Assembly: GCA_963753685.1 (NCBI GenBank)
Contig: CAVWDE010000032.1
Location: forward strand, 1 to 64,000
DNA from: DATAOG01 sp963753685
GTDB lineage: Bacteria; Pseudomonadota; Alphaproteobacteria; Geminicoccales; Geminicoccaceae
Reading direction: 5' to 3'
DNA length: 64,000 nucleotides
Shown here: in pieces, positions 52,734 to 61,732 of the stretch
Position numbering within the stretch: the stretch's first letter is position 1
Layout: each line of letters opens with the position of its first letter
Notes under the pieces: model-generated
The model's database searches: none
What the model saw: only the letters and a program-made list of their open reading frames with translations
Told to the model about the DNA's origin: nothing
Program-made: the position numbers and the translations under genes

Positions 52734-53573
52734 TTGGAACCAGGTGTCGATCGGGTCGTCCGCTTTTACGAAACCCATCCGATCAACGAGCAGCAGATCC
52801 TGCACGATCTGGCGCGCGACGGGGTGGCGCTGGACGGCCTGAGCGAGGCGGTCCTGCAGACCTACGACCAGGATCACTTCGGCGGCCTCGAGGCGGTCGA
52901 CATCCTGGCCGATCGGGCCGGGATCGGGCCGGACACGCACGTCCTCGACGTCTGCAGCGGCCTGGGCGGCCCCGCGCGCTACCTCGCCTGCCGCCACGGC
53001 TGCCGGGTGACCGGGCTCGACATCACCGAGAGCCGCTACCAGGGTGCCCTCCGCCTGACCCGGATGGTCGGGCTCGACGACCGGGTCGACTTCCGGCTCG
53101 GCAACGCGCTCGACATGCCGTTCGCGGACGCGAGCTTCGACGTCGTGCTCGGCCAGGAGGCGTTCTGCCATGTGCCGGACAAGCCGCGTCTGATCGCCGA
53201 ATGCGCGCGCGTAGTCAGGCCGGGCGGGATGATCGCGTTCACCGACATCCTCAGGCGCGACGCCTTGACCCCGGAGAGCTTCGAGCGCCTGCAGCGCGAG
53301 ATGACCTTCCTGTCGCTCGAGAGCCTGGACGGCTATGCCCGGCTCCTGGCCGCCAACGGCTGCCGCGTGCTCGCAAGGGACGACCTCAGCGCCTGGTGGA
53401 CGGACATTCTGAAACAGCGGCTCGCGATGTATCGTGGTCTTGAGGCGACCACCGTCGAGAAATTCGGCGCCGGGCATTTCCGCAAGTGGGACGACACTTA
53501 CGCCTTCTTCGTCGGCCTGTTCGCGCAGGGCCAGCTCGGCGGCGGCCGGCTGGTGGCGCGCCGTGACGGGTAG
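52734..53573 (+). CDS. SAM-dependent methyltransferase (sarcosine/dimethylglycine type)
   Basis: The class I methyltransferase has about 279 residues. A TTG start is proposed because GGAGG lies six bases before it and the longer frame starts in non-conserved sequence. The SAM-binding motif is LDVCSGLGGPARYLA, with the acidic loop in VTGLDITESR and NALDMPFADASFD; motif GQEAFCHVPDKPRLIAECAR and VRPGGMIAFTDI follow. The pattern resembles glycine/sarcosine/dimethylglycine N-methyltransferases of betaine synthesis. That would fit osmolyte metabolism, but the substrate is not proven. Confidence 0.82.
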   Translation: MEPGVDRVVRFYETHPINEQQILHDLARDGVALDGLSEAVLQTYDQDHFGGLEAVDILADRAGIGPDTHVLDVCSGLGGPARYLACRHGCRVTGLDITESRYQGALRLTRMVGLDDRVDFRLGNALDMPFADASFDVVLGQEAFCHVPDKPRLIAECARVVRPGGMIAFTDILRRDALTPESFERLQREMTFLSLESLDGYARLLAANGCRVLARDDLSAWWTDILKQRLAMYRGLEATTVEKFGAGHFRKWDDTYAFFVGLFAQGQLGGGRLVARRDG

Positions 53574-53581
53574 GGCAGGGC

Positions 53582-54238
53582 TCACCCGACCGGACGGCGC
53601 GGGTCGACCAGCTCGTGGCGCGAGCGCCACTCGGGCTTGACGTAGTTGACGATGATCGAGCGGCGGATGCCCGTCATCGGGCGCTTGCGGAAGCCATGCC
53701 AGCTGTCGGCGCCGGGCACGAACACGAGGGCCGAGTTGAAGGTCGCCGGCACGCTCGCGACCAGGTTGCCGGCGTCGTCCAGGAGATCCGTGCCCCAGGC
53801 CTCCGCCCCCGGGTCCGGCGAAAGATAGACCTGCATGGTAAACAGCTTGGCGCCGATGTCGGTGTGCGGCTCGAGCCAGAAGCCGGCGCCGTCCTGACAA
53901 TATTCGATGCGTAGATAGCTGGTCTTGAGGTCGAGCTCGCACAGCTGCTCCAGGCGGCGCAGCACGGACGGGTCGCAAAAGCCGTCGGCGACCGCGCGGC
54001 AGGCGCGATGGCGCCGGCAGACCGTCGGCCCAAAGAACTGCCTCAGGTGGTTGCGGGTCGCACGTTTGCCCCCGGTCTCGCCGAGCCCGGCCGGCGCGAA
54101 CGGCAGCCCGACGAGATCGGTGCAGAGCCGCGCCGGGAAGACGTCGTACAGCCGCCAGTGCCGGAACGGCACGCGCGCTTCCTCGGCCGCGTCCAGGCAA
54201 CCCAGCAGTTGATCCTCGATGGCGACCAATTCGGTCAT
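53582..54238 (-). CDS. 2-oxoglutarate/Fe(II) oxygenase (prolyl hydroxylase-like)
   Basis: This 218-residue enzyme of the 2OG-Fe(II) superfamily starts at MTELVAIEDQLL with GGGGGAA upstream; the longer frame adds only low-complexity residues. The iron ligands are visible as H-x-D in WLEPHTDIGAKLF and the distal His in GADSWHGFRKRP; the 2-oxoglutarate-binding arginine follows in RRSIIVNYV. The hydroxylated substrate is unknown. It converges on the methyltransferase gene with an eight-base gap. Confidence 0.85.
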   Translation of the reverse strand: MTELVAIEDQLLGCLDAAEEARVPFRHWRLYDVFPARLCTDLVGLPFAPAGLGETGGKRATRNHLRQFFGPTVCRRHRACRAVADGFCDPSVLRRLEQLCELDLKTSYLRIEYCQDGAGFWLEPHTDIGAKLFTMQVYLSPDPGAEAWGTDLLDDAGNLVASVPATFNSALVFVPGADSWHGFRKRPMTGIRRSIIVNYVKPEWRSRHELVDPRRPVG

Positions 54239-54434
54239 TTCTGGCGTTCCCCCAGCCTCTGGACCTGGTCCACCGCCTGGCCTGGCCGCGCGGCATCCAT
54301 GCCGTCGCTCCGCCTGGCTTGACAGGGTTGTCGACGCAACCGAGGTTGAACACGCCCTTCGTGAGCCAACTGCAGCGGTTTGCAAAGAACAAAAAGACCA
54401 CCCGCCGCACTGACCAGAGGAACGTTCCGACCCG

Positions 54435-55073
54435 ATGCCGGCCTTCGACTTCCGACGGCTCGAGCCGAGCCTGCGCTACAAACTGCTGGGCGGACTGGTC
54501 GTGCCGCGGCCGATCGCGCTGGTGACCACGCGCGACCGCGACGGCCGGGACAACGCCGCGCCGTTCAGCTTCTTCAATGTGCTCGCCGAGGAACCGCCGC
54601 TGGTGGTCCTGGGACTGGGGATCAGTCCTTCCGGTCGCGCCAAGGACACGACCAACAACATCCGCGACAATGGCGAGTTCGTCGTCAACCTGGTCGATGA
54701 GCCGATCGCCGAGGCGATGAACCTCTGCGCGATCGACCTGCCGCCCGAGGTCAGCGAGGTCGAGCTCGCGGGCTTCACCCTGCTGCCCGCCGAGCTCGTG
54801 GCGCCGGGTCGGATCGCCCAATCGCCGGTCAGCATGGAGTGCCGGCGCTACGTCACCCTGCAGCCCGGGCCCGAGCGCTACATCGTGCTCGGCGAGGTCC
54901 TGATGCTGCACGTCAAGGACGGTATCGTCGATCCGGAGCGCCTGCACGTCGACCGCGACGTCTACGCGCCGATCGGCCGCCTGTTCGGCGGCGGTTACGT
55001 GCGCACCCGCGAGCGCTTCGAGATGCCGCGGATCACCTACGCCGAATGGCTCAAGCGCCAGCCGTCGAGCTGA
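54435..55073 (+). CDS. flavin reductase family protein
   Basis: This is a 212-residue FMN-binding split-barrel protein. VVPRPIALVTTRDRDGRDNA and APFSFFNVLAEEPPLVVLGL are the flavin-binding signatures, TTNNIRDNGEFVVNLVDEPI the next conserved part, and HVDRDVYAPIGRLFGGGYVR the C-terminal end. Relatives supply reduced flavin to monooxygenases or act as flavoproteins of unknown role; no monooxygenase partner lies next to it. The 3' end overlaps the convergent racemase gene by 23 bases. Confidence 0.87.
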   Translation: MPAFDFRRLEPSLRYKLLGGLVVPRPIALVTTRDRDGRDNAAPFSFFNVLAEEPPLVVLGLGISPSGRAKDTTNNIRDNGEFVVNLVDEPIAEAMNLCAIDLPPEVSEVELAGFTLLPAELVAPGRIAQSPVSMECRRYVTLQPGPERYIVLGEVLMLHVKDGIVDPERLHVDRDVYAPIGRLFGGGYVRTRERFEMPRITYAEWLKRQPSS

Positions 55074-55719
55074 ACCGGACGGCGCCGAGCGCCATGGTGA
55101 CCGCGGCCTGGGTGGGGTCGATCACGGGCAGGTCGAGCACCCGCTCGAGGGGCACGCGGTACGCCGCCATGCCGGCGCACCCCAGCACCAGGACGTCGGC
55201 GCCGTGCTGGTCGCGCAGGCGCGCGCCGACCGCCTGCATCCGATCGAAGGTCCGGTCCTGGTCGGTGAGCTCGACCACGCCAAGCCCAAGCGGCAGGTCG
55301 CCAGCGAAGCGTGTGGCCAGGCCCAGCTGGCGCACGTAGCGAAGATGGCGGGGGAGGGAGGTCTTGAGGATCGCCACGATGCCGAAGCGCTCGCCCCGGG
55401 TCAGTGCCGTGAGCAGGCCGCATTCGGCGATCCCGAGCACCGGCCGGTCGGTCGCCTCCCGGCAGGCATGCAGACCCGGATCGCTGAAGCAGGCGATCAC
55501 GAAGGCATCCGCATCCTCACGCGCCCGCATCAGGCGGCAGAGCGGTTGCACGACCTGCTCGACGTGCGCCTGGGTCTCGATCCCGGGCGGACCCTCGGCG
55601 AGCGTCAGGCACTCGATCGCGGGACCGCCCGCCATGCGCAGCGGCGCCAGCGCCTGATCGATCGCGGCGGTCACGGCCGCGGTCGAGTTCGGGTTGATGA
55701 CGACGATGCGCGCGCTCAT
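55051..55719 (-). CDS. aspartate/hydantoin racemase family protein
   Basis: The 222-residue cofactor-independent racemase is of the HyuA/Asp-Glu racemase type. The start ARIVVINPNSTAAVTAAIDQ is the signature of hydantoin racemases. The two catalytic cysteines are in FVIACFSDPGLH and VLGCAGMAAYR. With the hydantoinase at 46.7 kb and the carbamoylase at 50.9 kb it would complete conversion of racemic hydantoins to D-amino acids; the genes are not one operon, so this is inference. The last 23 bases overlap the flavin reductase gene. Confidence 0.85.
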   Translation of the reverse strand: MSARIVVINPNSTAAVTAAIDQALAPLRMAGGPAIECLTLAEGPPGIETQAHVEQVVQPLCRLMRAREDADAFVIACFSDPGLHACREATDRPVLGIAECGLLTALTRGERFGIVAILKTSLPRHLRYVRQLGLATRFAGDLPLGLGVVELTDQDRTFDRMQAVGARLRDQHGADVLVLGCAGMAAYRVPLERVLDLPVIDPTQAAVTMALGAVRFSSTAGA

Positions 55720-55823
55720 CGTGGCTCCTCGCGGGGTTGGCCGGCCGGTCGTGACAAGGCCTCATTAACCCAGGTCGGGCAAATATGGCCAGCGCCCCCC
55801 GAAGCCGGTCGGATTCCGCCCCC

Positions 55824-57134
55824 ATGAGACTGCCGCAAGCGATCCGGGACCTGTTCAAGAGGGGAGACGAGTCCGCGCTCCTGCTCGAGGCACCCGCTGC
55901 GGCCACGCCCCGCCCGAGCCCGCCGCCCGCCCCGCGCGCGACCCGGTCCGAAAAGGCCCGTCTCAAGCACTTCGAGAGCCGCCTCAGGACGCTCACCCAA
56001 AACCGCAGCCCAGGCGCGCCGCTGGTCGCCGGCCGGCTGCAGATGATCGCGCTCACGCGGGTCAAGGAGCGCCTCGGCGAGGACTGGGCGCGGCTGGCGA
56101 CCAAGGTGCACCGGCTGACCCAGCAGATCCTGGAGCGGCAACTCACCGACGAGGACGTCTACGTCCAGGTGGACGACCGCTACATGATCCTGTTCGCCAC
56201 GCTGACCAGCGTCGAGGCGACCTTCAAGGCCCAGGCGATCGCCCGCGAGATCACGGCGCTGCTGATCGGCGAGCTGCCCGAGGTCGACGAGGTGCCGATC
56301 CAGATCACGGTCCACGAGATCGACCCGGCCACGATGAGCGAAAAGCCGACCCTGGAAGACCTGGTCGCGACCTTCGACGACGTCGCGGCCCGCGGGTCCG
56401 ACGCGATCGAGGATCCGGGTCCGGAGCGGCCAGACTTCGCCGAGCGCGGTCCGGCACAGTTCGACTATCTGCCGATCTGGAGCCGACGCGGCAAGGCGAT
56501 CGTCGGCTATGCCTGCACCTGCCGGCAGGGTTGCAGCGCCGACGGCGAGGACCCCTACGACCTCGACTGCCTGGCTTTGCGGACTGTGCTCGCGACCCTG
56601 CCGGACATGGAGCGGAACGGTTATGCGGCCCTGGTGGTGGCCCCGATCCGCTGGGACACCCTGGTCCAGCTTCAGCGGCGTCAGGCCTACCTCGACCTCT
56701 GCCGGCACGTGCCCCGTCAGCTGAACCGGCAGCTCGGCTTCGCGATCTCGGACGTGGCCGCGGGCGCCTGGCGCGATCTGATCCGCGATCGCCTGTTTCC
56801 GCTGAAGCCGTTCGCACGCTTCTTCTTCGTCTGCGCCCCGCCCGAGCCGGTACAGATCCGCAATCTCTCCGACATCGGGATCGACGCGCTCGCGTTCGAC
56901 GCCGCGCCGGGCGGCGCGTTCGACAACGCGCAGCGACAACGGATCGAGGGCTTCGTGCGCGACGCCTCGCGGCACAAGCTCGCGACCTGCGCGCTCGGCA
57001 TCAACGAGCGGAGCACCGCCCTCACTTTGCTGGCGGCCGGGGTCGATTTTCTCGGCGGCGACGCGATCGCCCCCAAGGTCGGCGGGCCGGGCGCCGCTTA
57101 CCGTCTCGACCTGACCAGCCAGGAAGCGGTCTGA
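55824..57134 (+). CDS. degenerate GGDEF/EAL-like protein
   Basis: This 436-residue protein of unknown function starts at MRLPQAIRDLFKRGDE. A Pro/Ala-rich lead (30-50) precedes a helical linker (SEKARLKHFESRLRTLTQ). Then comes a segment with DEDVYVQVDDRYMILFATLT, which resembles a cyclase core with its GGDEF loop lost. The C-terminal part FVCAPPEPVQIRNLSDIGID, HKLATCALGINERSTALTLL and AAGVDFLGGDAIAP follows the EAL-domain tail pattern (G-V-D-x-x-x-G), but no EAL or metal-binding motif is present. I read it as an inactive relative that might bind nucleotides or proteins. Confidence 0.6.
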   Translation: MRLPQAIRDLFKRGDESALLLEAPAAATPRPSPPPAPRATRSEKARLKHFESRLRTLTQNRSPGAPLVAGRLQMIALTRVKERLGEDWARLATKVHRLTQQILERQLTDEDVYVQVDDRYMILFATLTSVEATFKAQAIAREITALLIGELPEVDEVPIQITVHEIDPATMSEKPTLEDLVATFDDVAARGSDAIEDPGPERPDFAERGPAQFDYLPIWSRRGKAIVGYACTCRQGCSADGEDPYDLDCLALRTVLATLPDMERNGYAALVVAPIRWDTLVQLQRRQAYLDLCRHVPRQLNRQLGFAISDVAAGAWRDLIRDRLFPLKPFARFFFVCAPPEPVQIRNLSDIGIDALAFDAAPGGAFDNAQRQRIEGFVRDASRHKLATCALGINERSTALTLLAAGVDFLGGDAIAPKVGGPGAAYRLDLTSQEAV

Positions 57135-57253
57135 GAACCTCGTTTCATCGCCCGTGAAGCCAGCATCCCGACGCCGCTGACGGGCTCGACCCGCCGATCC
57201 GGAGGTCGTTCAGGCCGCCGATCCGCCACCGGAGGCGCGGGCCGGGCCGGCGC

Positions 57254-57736
57254 TCACTTGAGCTGATCGGCGACCGTATCGAGCCCCGCCTGCGAGCACA
57301 TCTCGTCCTGATCGGCGCTGCCGCCGCTGACCCCGATCGCGCCGAGCAGGGTGCCGTCGGCACGCTTGATCGGCAGACCGCCCGGGAACGCGATGATGCC
57401 CGGCACCAGGGCGAGCCCCGGCGTGGTCCCGGGCTTGCCGTCCTTGCCGAACGCGATCTCGCCGATGGCGCGGGTCGGGAAGGGCAGCTTGGCCGAGCTC
57501 TGGGCCTTCATCTGAGCGATCTGGCCGGAGCCCAGGAAGGCGCCGTCCATGCGCCGGAACAGCACCAGGTTGGCGCCGTCGTCGACCACCGCGATGTTCA
57601 TCTTCCAGCCTTCCTGACCGGCCTTGGCTTCGCAGCCGTCGGCCATTTTCTTGGCCATGGCGAGCTCGAAGGCGCCGGCCGGCGCGGCCGTCACCAGCCC
57701 GATCAGAGCCGTCGTGAGCACGAGGTGTCGTCGCAT
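57254..57736 (-). CDS. GlcG/HbpS family heme-binding-like exported protein
   Basis: This 160-residue exported protein has a signal peptide of 22 residues ending PAGA. The mature protein has ADGCEAKAGQEGWKMNIAVV, VVDDGANLVLFRRMDGAFLG and FPGGLPIKRADGTLLGAIGV, followed by VSGGSADQDEMCSQAGL, which match the GlcG/HbpS family (Pfam DUF336). Some members bind heme, others stand beside glycolate or diol enzymes. No such partner is seen here. It converges with the gene ending at 57134. Confidence 0.87.
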   Translation of the reverse strand: MRRHLVLTTALIGLVTAAPAGAFELAMAKKMADGCEAKAGQEGWKMNIAVVDDGANLVLFRRMDGAFLGSGQIAQMKAQSSAKLPFPTRAIGEIAFGKDGKPGTTPGLALVPGIIAFPGGLPIKRADGTLLGAIGVSGGSADQDEMCSQAGLDTVADQLK

Positions 57737-57972
57737 GTGCCACTCCCCCTTGACGTTCGTTGCGCCAGCCAGGGGGTAGCACGTTCGCGTGATGATTTCA
57801 CGTCCGCCCAGCCGCCTGACCCCGCGCGGCGCGGCGCGGCGACGGGGTACCGATCACCGCTCGACCGGATGGCGTCCTGCCGTCATGATATATGAGGCCA
57901 GCTCCGCTGTCGTAGCCGGATGGCAGCTGAGCCTACGGGTCGCAGGCGACCAGACGGCGAGGACCAGGCCCG

Positions 57973-58455
57973 GTGCTGATCAGGCCGGCACAGCCCCGTG
58001 ATCATGAGGCCATCTGGCAGGCACTCGAGCCGGTGATCCGCGCCGGCGAGACCTATGCGCTGCCGCGCCAGATGAGCGAGGCGGATGCGATCCTCTACTG
58101 GATCGGAGCGGATCGCGAGACCTTCGTCGCCGAGGTCGAAGGGCGTCTGCTCGGCACCTATCACCTGCGCGCCAATCAGCGCGGTGGCGGCGCGCACGTG
58201 GCGAACTGCGGCTACGTCACCGCGCGCGATGCGACCGGGCGCGGCGTGGCGCGGCGCATGTGCGAGCACTCCGTGCAGCATGCCCGCGAGCGCGGCTTCA
58301 AGGCCATGCAGTTCAATCTCGTCGTGAGCACGAACGAGCGCGCGATACGGCTTTGGGAGAGTCTCGGCTTCGAGACGGTCGGGCGGCTGCCGGGCGCCTT
58401 CCTGCACCCGCGCTTCGGCTACGTCGATGCCCTGGTCATGTTTCGAACGCTCTGA
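57973..58455 (+). CDS. GNAT family N-acetyltransferase
   Basis: The 160-residue GNAT enzyme starts at GTG (MLIRPAQPRDHEAIWQAL). The central part is FVAEVEGRLLGTYHLRANQR, then VANCGYVTARDATGRGVARR with the acetyl-CoA loop (R/T-G-R-G-V-A), and FNLVVSTNERAIRLWESLGF, the usual N-x-x-A-x-x-L-W-x-x-x-G-F end. The substrate is unknown. It lies just upstream of the amino-acid transporter genes with about 190 bases between. Confidence 0.85.
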   Translation: MLIRPAQPRDHEAIWQALEPVIRAGETYALPRQMSEADAILYWIGADRETFVAEVEGRLLGTYHLRANQRGGGAHVANCGYVTARDATGRGVARRMCEHSVQHARERGFKAMQFNLVVSTNERAIRLWESLGFETVGRLPGAFLHPRFGYVDALVMFRTL

Positions 58456-58648
58456 GCGAGCGCGGCCGTTCGGTTGACGCGGCCCTCCGGTTGACGCGGC
58501 TCTGGCAGTTTGGCGCGGGTCTTGCCCGTGGACAAAGACAGGCTTGACCGGGCTCCGCCAAACGGCGAGGCTGGCAGGCGGAGTAACTGCCCGAACCAGG
58601 GGCGGGCGAGGGCAGTCGAGCGGCTCTGCCCGCCAGACGTAGAGCGTG

Positions 58649-59842
58649 ATGGCCATAGAGCGAGAATATCTCGGCGCCGAGCCCGCCAAACCTGCGCCCT
58701 GGAACGATCCACGGATCCGCGCGATCGTTTACCAGGCCTTGACCCTGATCGGCGTCGCCTTGCTGGTCGCCTATCTCGCCCACAACACGATCACCAACCT
58801 GCAGCGCCAGGGCATCGCCTCCGGGTTCGGCTTTCTCCATAAGCCAGCCGGCTTCGCGATTCCCCAGACCCTGATCCCGTACACCCAGCTGTCGCCGAAC
58901 TCTCAGGTGTTCTGGGTCGGCCTGCTCAATACCATCCTGATCGCGGGCATCGGCATCGTGCTCGCGACCCTCATGGGCTTCGCGATCGGGCTCGCGCGGC
59001 TCTCGACCAACTGGCTGGTCGCGCGCCTGGCGACCGTGTACATTGAGACCATCCGCAACGTGCCGCTCCTGCTGCAGATCCTGTTCTGGTACTTCGCGGT
59101 CCTCCAGGCCCTGCCGCAGCCAAAGGACAGCCTCAGTTTCCTGGGCCTGTTCTTCCTCAACAACCGCGGCTTCTACACCCCCAAACCGGTGTTCGAGACA
59201 GGCGCCGGTTGGGTTGGCCTCGCCATCCTCCTGGCGATCGTGGCCGCCAGCGTTGTCGCGCACGTTGCCAGGCGGCGGCGCGAGGCCACCGGGCGGCCGT
59301 TTCCGACGCTCGCGGTAGTGCTCGCGCTGCTGCTCGGATTGCCGCTGCTGACCTTCTTCGCCACCGGCATGCCGATCCACTTCGAGCATCCCGAGATGGG
59401 ACGTTTCAAGCTCCAGGGCGGGATGGTTTTGCTGCCGGAGCTGGTCGCCCTGGCGCTGGCGCTCTCGATCTACACCGCCTCCTTCATCGCCGAAATCGTG
59501 CGCGCCGGCATCCTCTCGGTCAGCCACGGCCAGATCGAGGCGGCGCACGCGCTGGGGCTCAGGCCCACCCCAACGCTCCGGCTCGTGATCATCCCGCAGG
59601 CGATGCGGGTGATCATCCCGCCGCTCACCAGCCAATATCTCAACCTGACCAAGAACTCCTCGCTCGCGGTCGCGATCGGCTATCCCGACTTCGTCAACGT
59701 GTTCACCGGCATCGTGCTCAACCAGACCGGCCAGGCGGTCGAGGTGATCGCGATGACCATGGCGGTCTATCTGACCCTGAGCCTCATGACCTCGGGCCTG
59801 ATGAACTGGTACAACCGGCGCCGCGCGCTGGTGGAGCGCTGA
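58649..59842 (+). CDS. aapQ: general L-amino acid ABC transporter permease AapQ
   Basis: This 397-residue permease is the large first subunit of the Aap-type general amino-acid importer. It has the long periplasmic insertion after the first helix (SGFGFLHKPAGFAIPQTLIP) that sets AapQ apart from ordinary permeases. The core has IETIRNVPLLLQILFWYFAV, EIVRAGILSVSHGQIEAAHA and the EAA-type loop GLRPTPTLRLVIIPQAMRV. ATG at 58649 directly follows an in-frame GTG; AGAG lies upstream. No aapJ binding-protein gene precedes it, which is unusual. Confidence 0.9.
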   Translation: MAIEREYLGAEPAKPAPWNDPRIRAIVYQALTLIGVALLVAYLAHNTITNLQRQGIASGFGFLHKPAGFAIPQTLIPYTQLSPNSQVFWVGLLNTILIAGIGIVLATLMGFAIGLARLSTNWLVARLATVYIETIRNVPLLLQILFWYFAVLQALPQPKDSLSFLGLFFLNNRGFYTPKPVFETGAGWVGLAILLAIVAASVVAHVARRRREATGRPFPTLAVVLALLLGLPLLTFFATGMPIHFEHPEMGRFKLQGGMVLLPELVALALALSIYTASFIAEIVRAGILSVSHGQIEAAHALGLRPTPTLRLVIIPQAMRVIIPPLTSQYLNLTKNSSLAVAIGYPDFVNVFTGIVLNQTGQAVEVIAMTMAVYLTLSLMTSGLMNWYNRRRALVER

Positions 59843-59846
59843 GCCG

Positions 59847-60950
59847 ATGGCCCGGGCGAACGTCAGCGAGACCGCGGTCCTGAGGCCGCCGCGCAGCGAT
59901 GTCGGCGTGCTCGGCTGGCTGCGCCAGAACCTGTTCAACTCGCCGCTCAATTCGGCGCTGACCATCCTCTGCCTGGTGCTGCTCTACGAGACCCTGCCGC
60001 CGCTGGTGCGCTGGGCGATCCTCGATGCCAACTTCATCGGCGACAGCCGCGAGGACTGCGTCGCCGGCGGCGCCTGCTGGGTGTTCGTCGACGCCCGCTT
60101 CGGCCAGTTCATGTATGGCTTCTATCCGGCCGACCAGCGCTGGCGGATCAACCTCGCGGTCGTGATCCTGGCCCTTGGGCTGGCGCTGCTGCTGTTGCCG
60201 AGCTTTCGCCACAAGCTCGTTCTGGCGGCGGGGCTCCTGGTCGGCTATCCGGTGGTCGCGCTCTACCTGTTCAGCGGCGGCCTGCTCGGCCTGCCGGAGG
60301 TCGAGACGTCGCTGTGGGGCGGGCTGTTCCTGACCCTGGTGATCGCCATCGTAGGGATCGTCGCGTCTTTGCCGCTCGGCATCCTCTTGGCGCTCGGCCG
60401 GCGTTCGGCCATGCCGGTCATCCGCGGCGTCTCGATCACCTTCATCGAGGTGATGCGCGGCGTGCCGCTGATCACCGTCTTGTTCATGGCGTCGGTGATG
60501 CTGCCGCTGTTCCTGCCCGAGGGGGTCAATTTCGACAAGCTGCTGCGCGCCCTGGTCGGGGTCGCTCTGTTCTCGGCGGCCTACATGGCGGAGGTGGTGC
60601 GCGGCGGCCTGCAGGCGATCCCCAAGGGCCAGAGCGAGGCCGCGCAGGCGCTCGGTCTCAGCTACTGGAAGAGCATGGGGCTGATCATCCTGCCGCAGGC
60701 GCTCAAGATCGTGATCCCGGGCATCGTCAACACTTTGATCGGCCTGTTCAAGGACACCACGCTGGTCCTGATCATCGGCCTGTTCGACCTGCTCGGCAGC
60801 GTCCAGGTGGCGCTCACCGACGCCAGCTGGATCGGCTTCTCGAAGGAAGGCTACATCTTCGCGGCGCTCGGCTACTGGATCTTCTGCTTCAGCATGTCGC
60901 GCTACAGCATGTACGTAGAGCGCAAATTGCACACCGGACACAAGCGCTAG
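59847..60950 (+). CDS. aapM: general L-amino acid ABC transporter permease AapM
   Basis: This 367-residue second permease subunit starts four bases after aapQ. It has the AapM-like N-terminal part LRQNLFNSPLNSALTILCLV and a periplasmic insertion with Cys residues (DCVAGGACWVFVDARFGQF). The core has VMRGVPLITVLFMASVMLPL, EVVRGGLQAIPKGQSEAAQA and the coupling loop LGLSYWKSMGLIILPQALKI. It pairs with AapQ and the ATPase AapP downstream. Confidence 0.9.
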   Translation: MARANVSETAVLRPPRSDVGVLGWLRQNLFNSPLNSALTILCLVLLYETLPPLVRWAILDANFIGDSREDCVAGGACWVFVDARFGQFMYGFYPADQRWRINLAVVILALGLALLLLPSFRHKLVLAAGLLVGYPVVALYLFSGGLLGLPEVETSLWGGLFLTLVIAIVGIVASLPLGILLALGRRSAMPVIRGVSITFIEVMRGVPLITVLFMASVMLPLFLPEGVNFDKLLRALVGVALFSAAYMAEVVRGGLQAIPKGQSEAAQALGLSYWKSMGLIILPQALKIVIPGIVNTLIGLFKDTTLVLIIGLFDLLGSVQVALTDASWIGFSKEGYIFAALGYWIFCFSMSRYSMYVERKLHTGHKR

Positions 60951-60958
60951 AGGTGAGC

Positions 60959-61732
60959 ATGGCGGCCACAGATGGGGCGAGGCAGGGCACCGACGATGCG
61001 CCGATCATCGTGCTCCGCGGCGTGCACAAATGGTACGGCCAGTTCCACGTCCTCAAGGACATCAACCTCGACGTCGGCAAGGGCCAGCGGATCGTGATCT
61101 GCGGCCCGTCGGGCTCCGGCAAGTCGACCATGATCCGCTGCATCAACCGGCTCGAGGAGCACCAGCGCGGCCACATCGTGGTCGACGGCATCGAGCTCAC
61201 CAACGACGTGCGCAACGTCGACGCCATCCGCCGCGAGGTCGGCATGGTGTTCCAGCACTTCAACCTGTTTCCGCATCTGACGGTGCTCGAGAACCTGACC
61301 CTGGCGCCGATCTGGGTCCGCCAGACCCCGAAGGCCGAGGCCGAAGCCACCGCCATGAAGCTTCTGGCCCGGGTCGGCATTCCGGAACAGGCGCACAAGC
61401 ACCCGGGCCAGCTGTCCGGCGGGCAGCAGCAGCGGGTCGCGATCGCGCGCGCACTCTGCATGTCGCCCAAGATCATGTTGTTCGACGAGCCGACCTCGGC
61501 GCTCGATCCGGAGATGATCAAGGAAGTGCTCGACGTCATGATCGAGCTCGCCGAAGAGGGCATGACCATGGTCTGCGTCACCCACGAGATGGGCTTCGCG
61601 CGCTCGGTCGCCGATCTGATGGTGTTCATGGACCAGGGCGAGGTGGTCGAAAAGAGCCCGCCGGCGCGCTTCTTCAGCCAGCCGGAATCCGACCGCACCA
61701 AGCTGTTCCTGAGCCAGATCCTGTCGCACTGA
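60959..61732 (+). CDS. aapP: general L-amino acid ABC transporter ATPase AapP
   Basis: This 257-residue ATPase has GAGGTG upstream of the ATG, eight bases after aapM. The motifs are HKWYGQFHVLKDINLDVGKG, Walker A GPSGSGKSTM, Q-loop GMVFQHFNLFPHLTVLEN, signature LSGGQQQRVAIARAL, Walker B IMLFDEPTSALDPEM and VCVTHEMGFARSVADLM. The closing HxxxxKLFLSQILSH-like end (RTKLFLSQILSH) is typical of AapP. It powers import of a broad range of L-amino acids. Confidence 0.92.
   Translation: MAATDGARQGTDDAPIIVLRGVHKWYGQFHVLKDINLDVGKGQRIVICGPSGSGKSTMIRCINRLEEHQRGHIVVDGIELTNDVRNVDAIRREVGMVFQHFNLFPHLTVLENLTLAPIWVRQTPKAEAEATAMKLLARVGIPEQAHKHPGQLSGGQQQRVAIARALCMSPKIMLFDEPTSALDPEMIKEVLDVMIELAEEGMTMVCVTHEMGFARSVADLMVFMDQGEVVEKSPPARFFSQPESDRTKLFLSQILSH

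Noticed and set aside
52695..54947. Minus-strand ORF of 750 codons
   Set aside because: It crosses the antisense of the methyltransferase and flavin reductase and contains no domain of its own.
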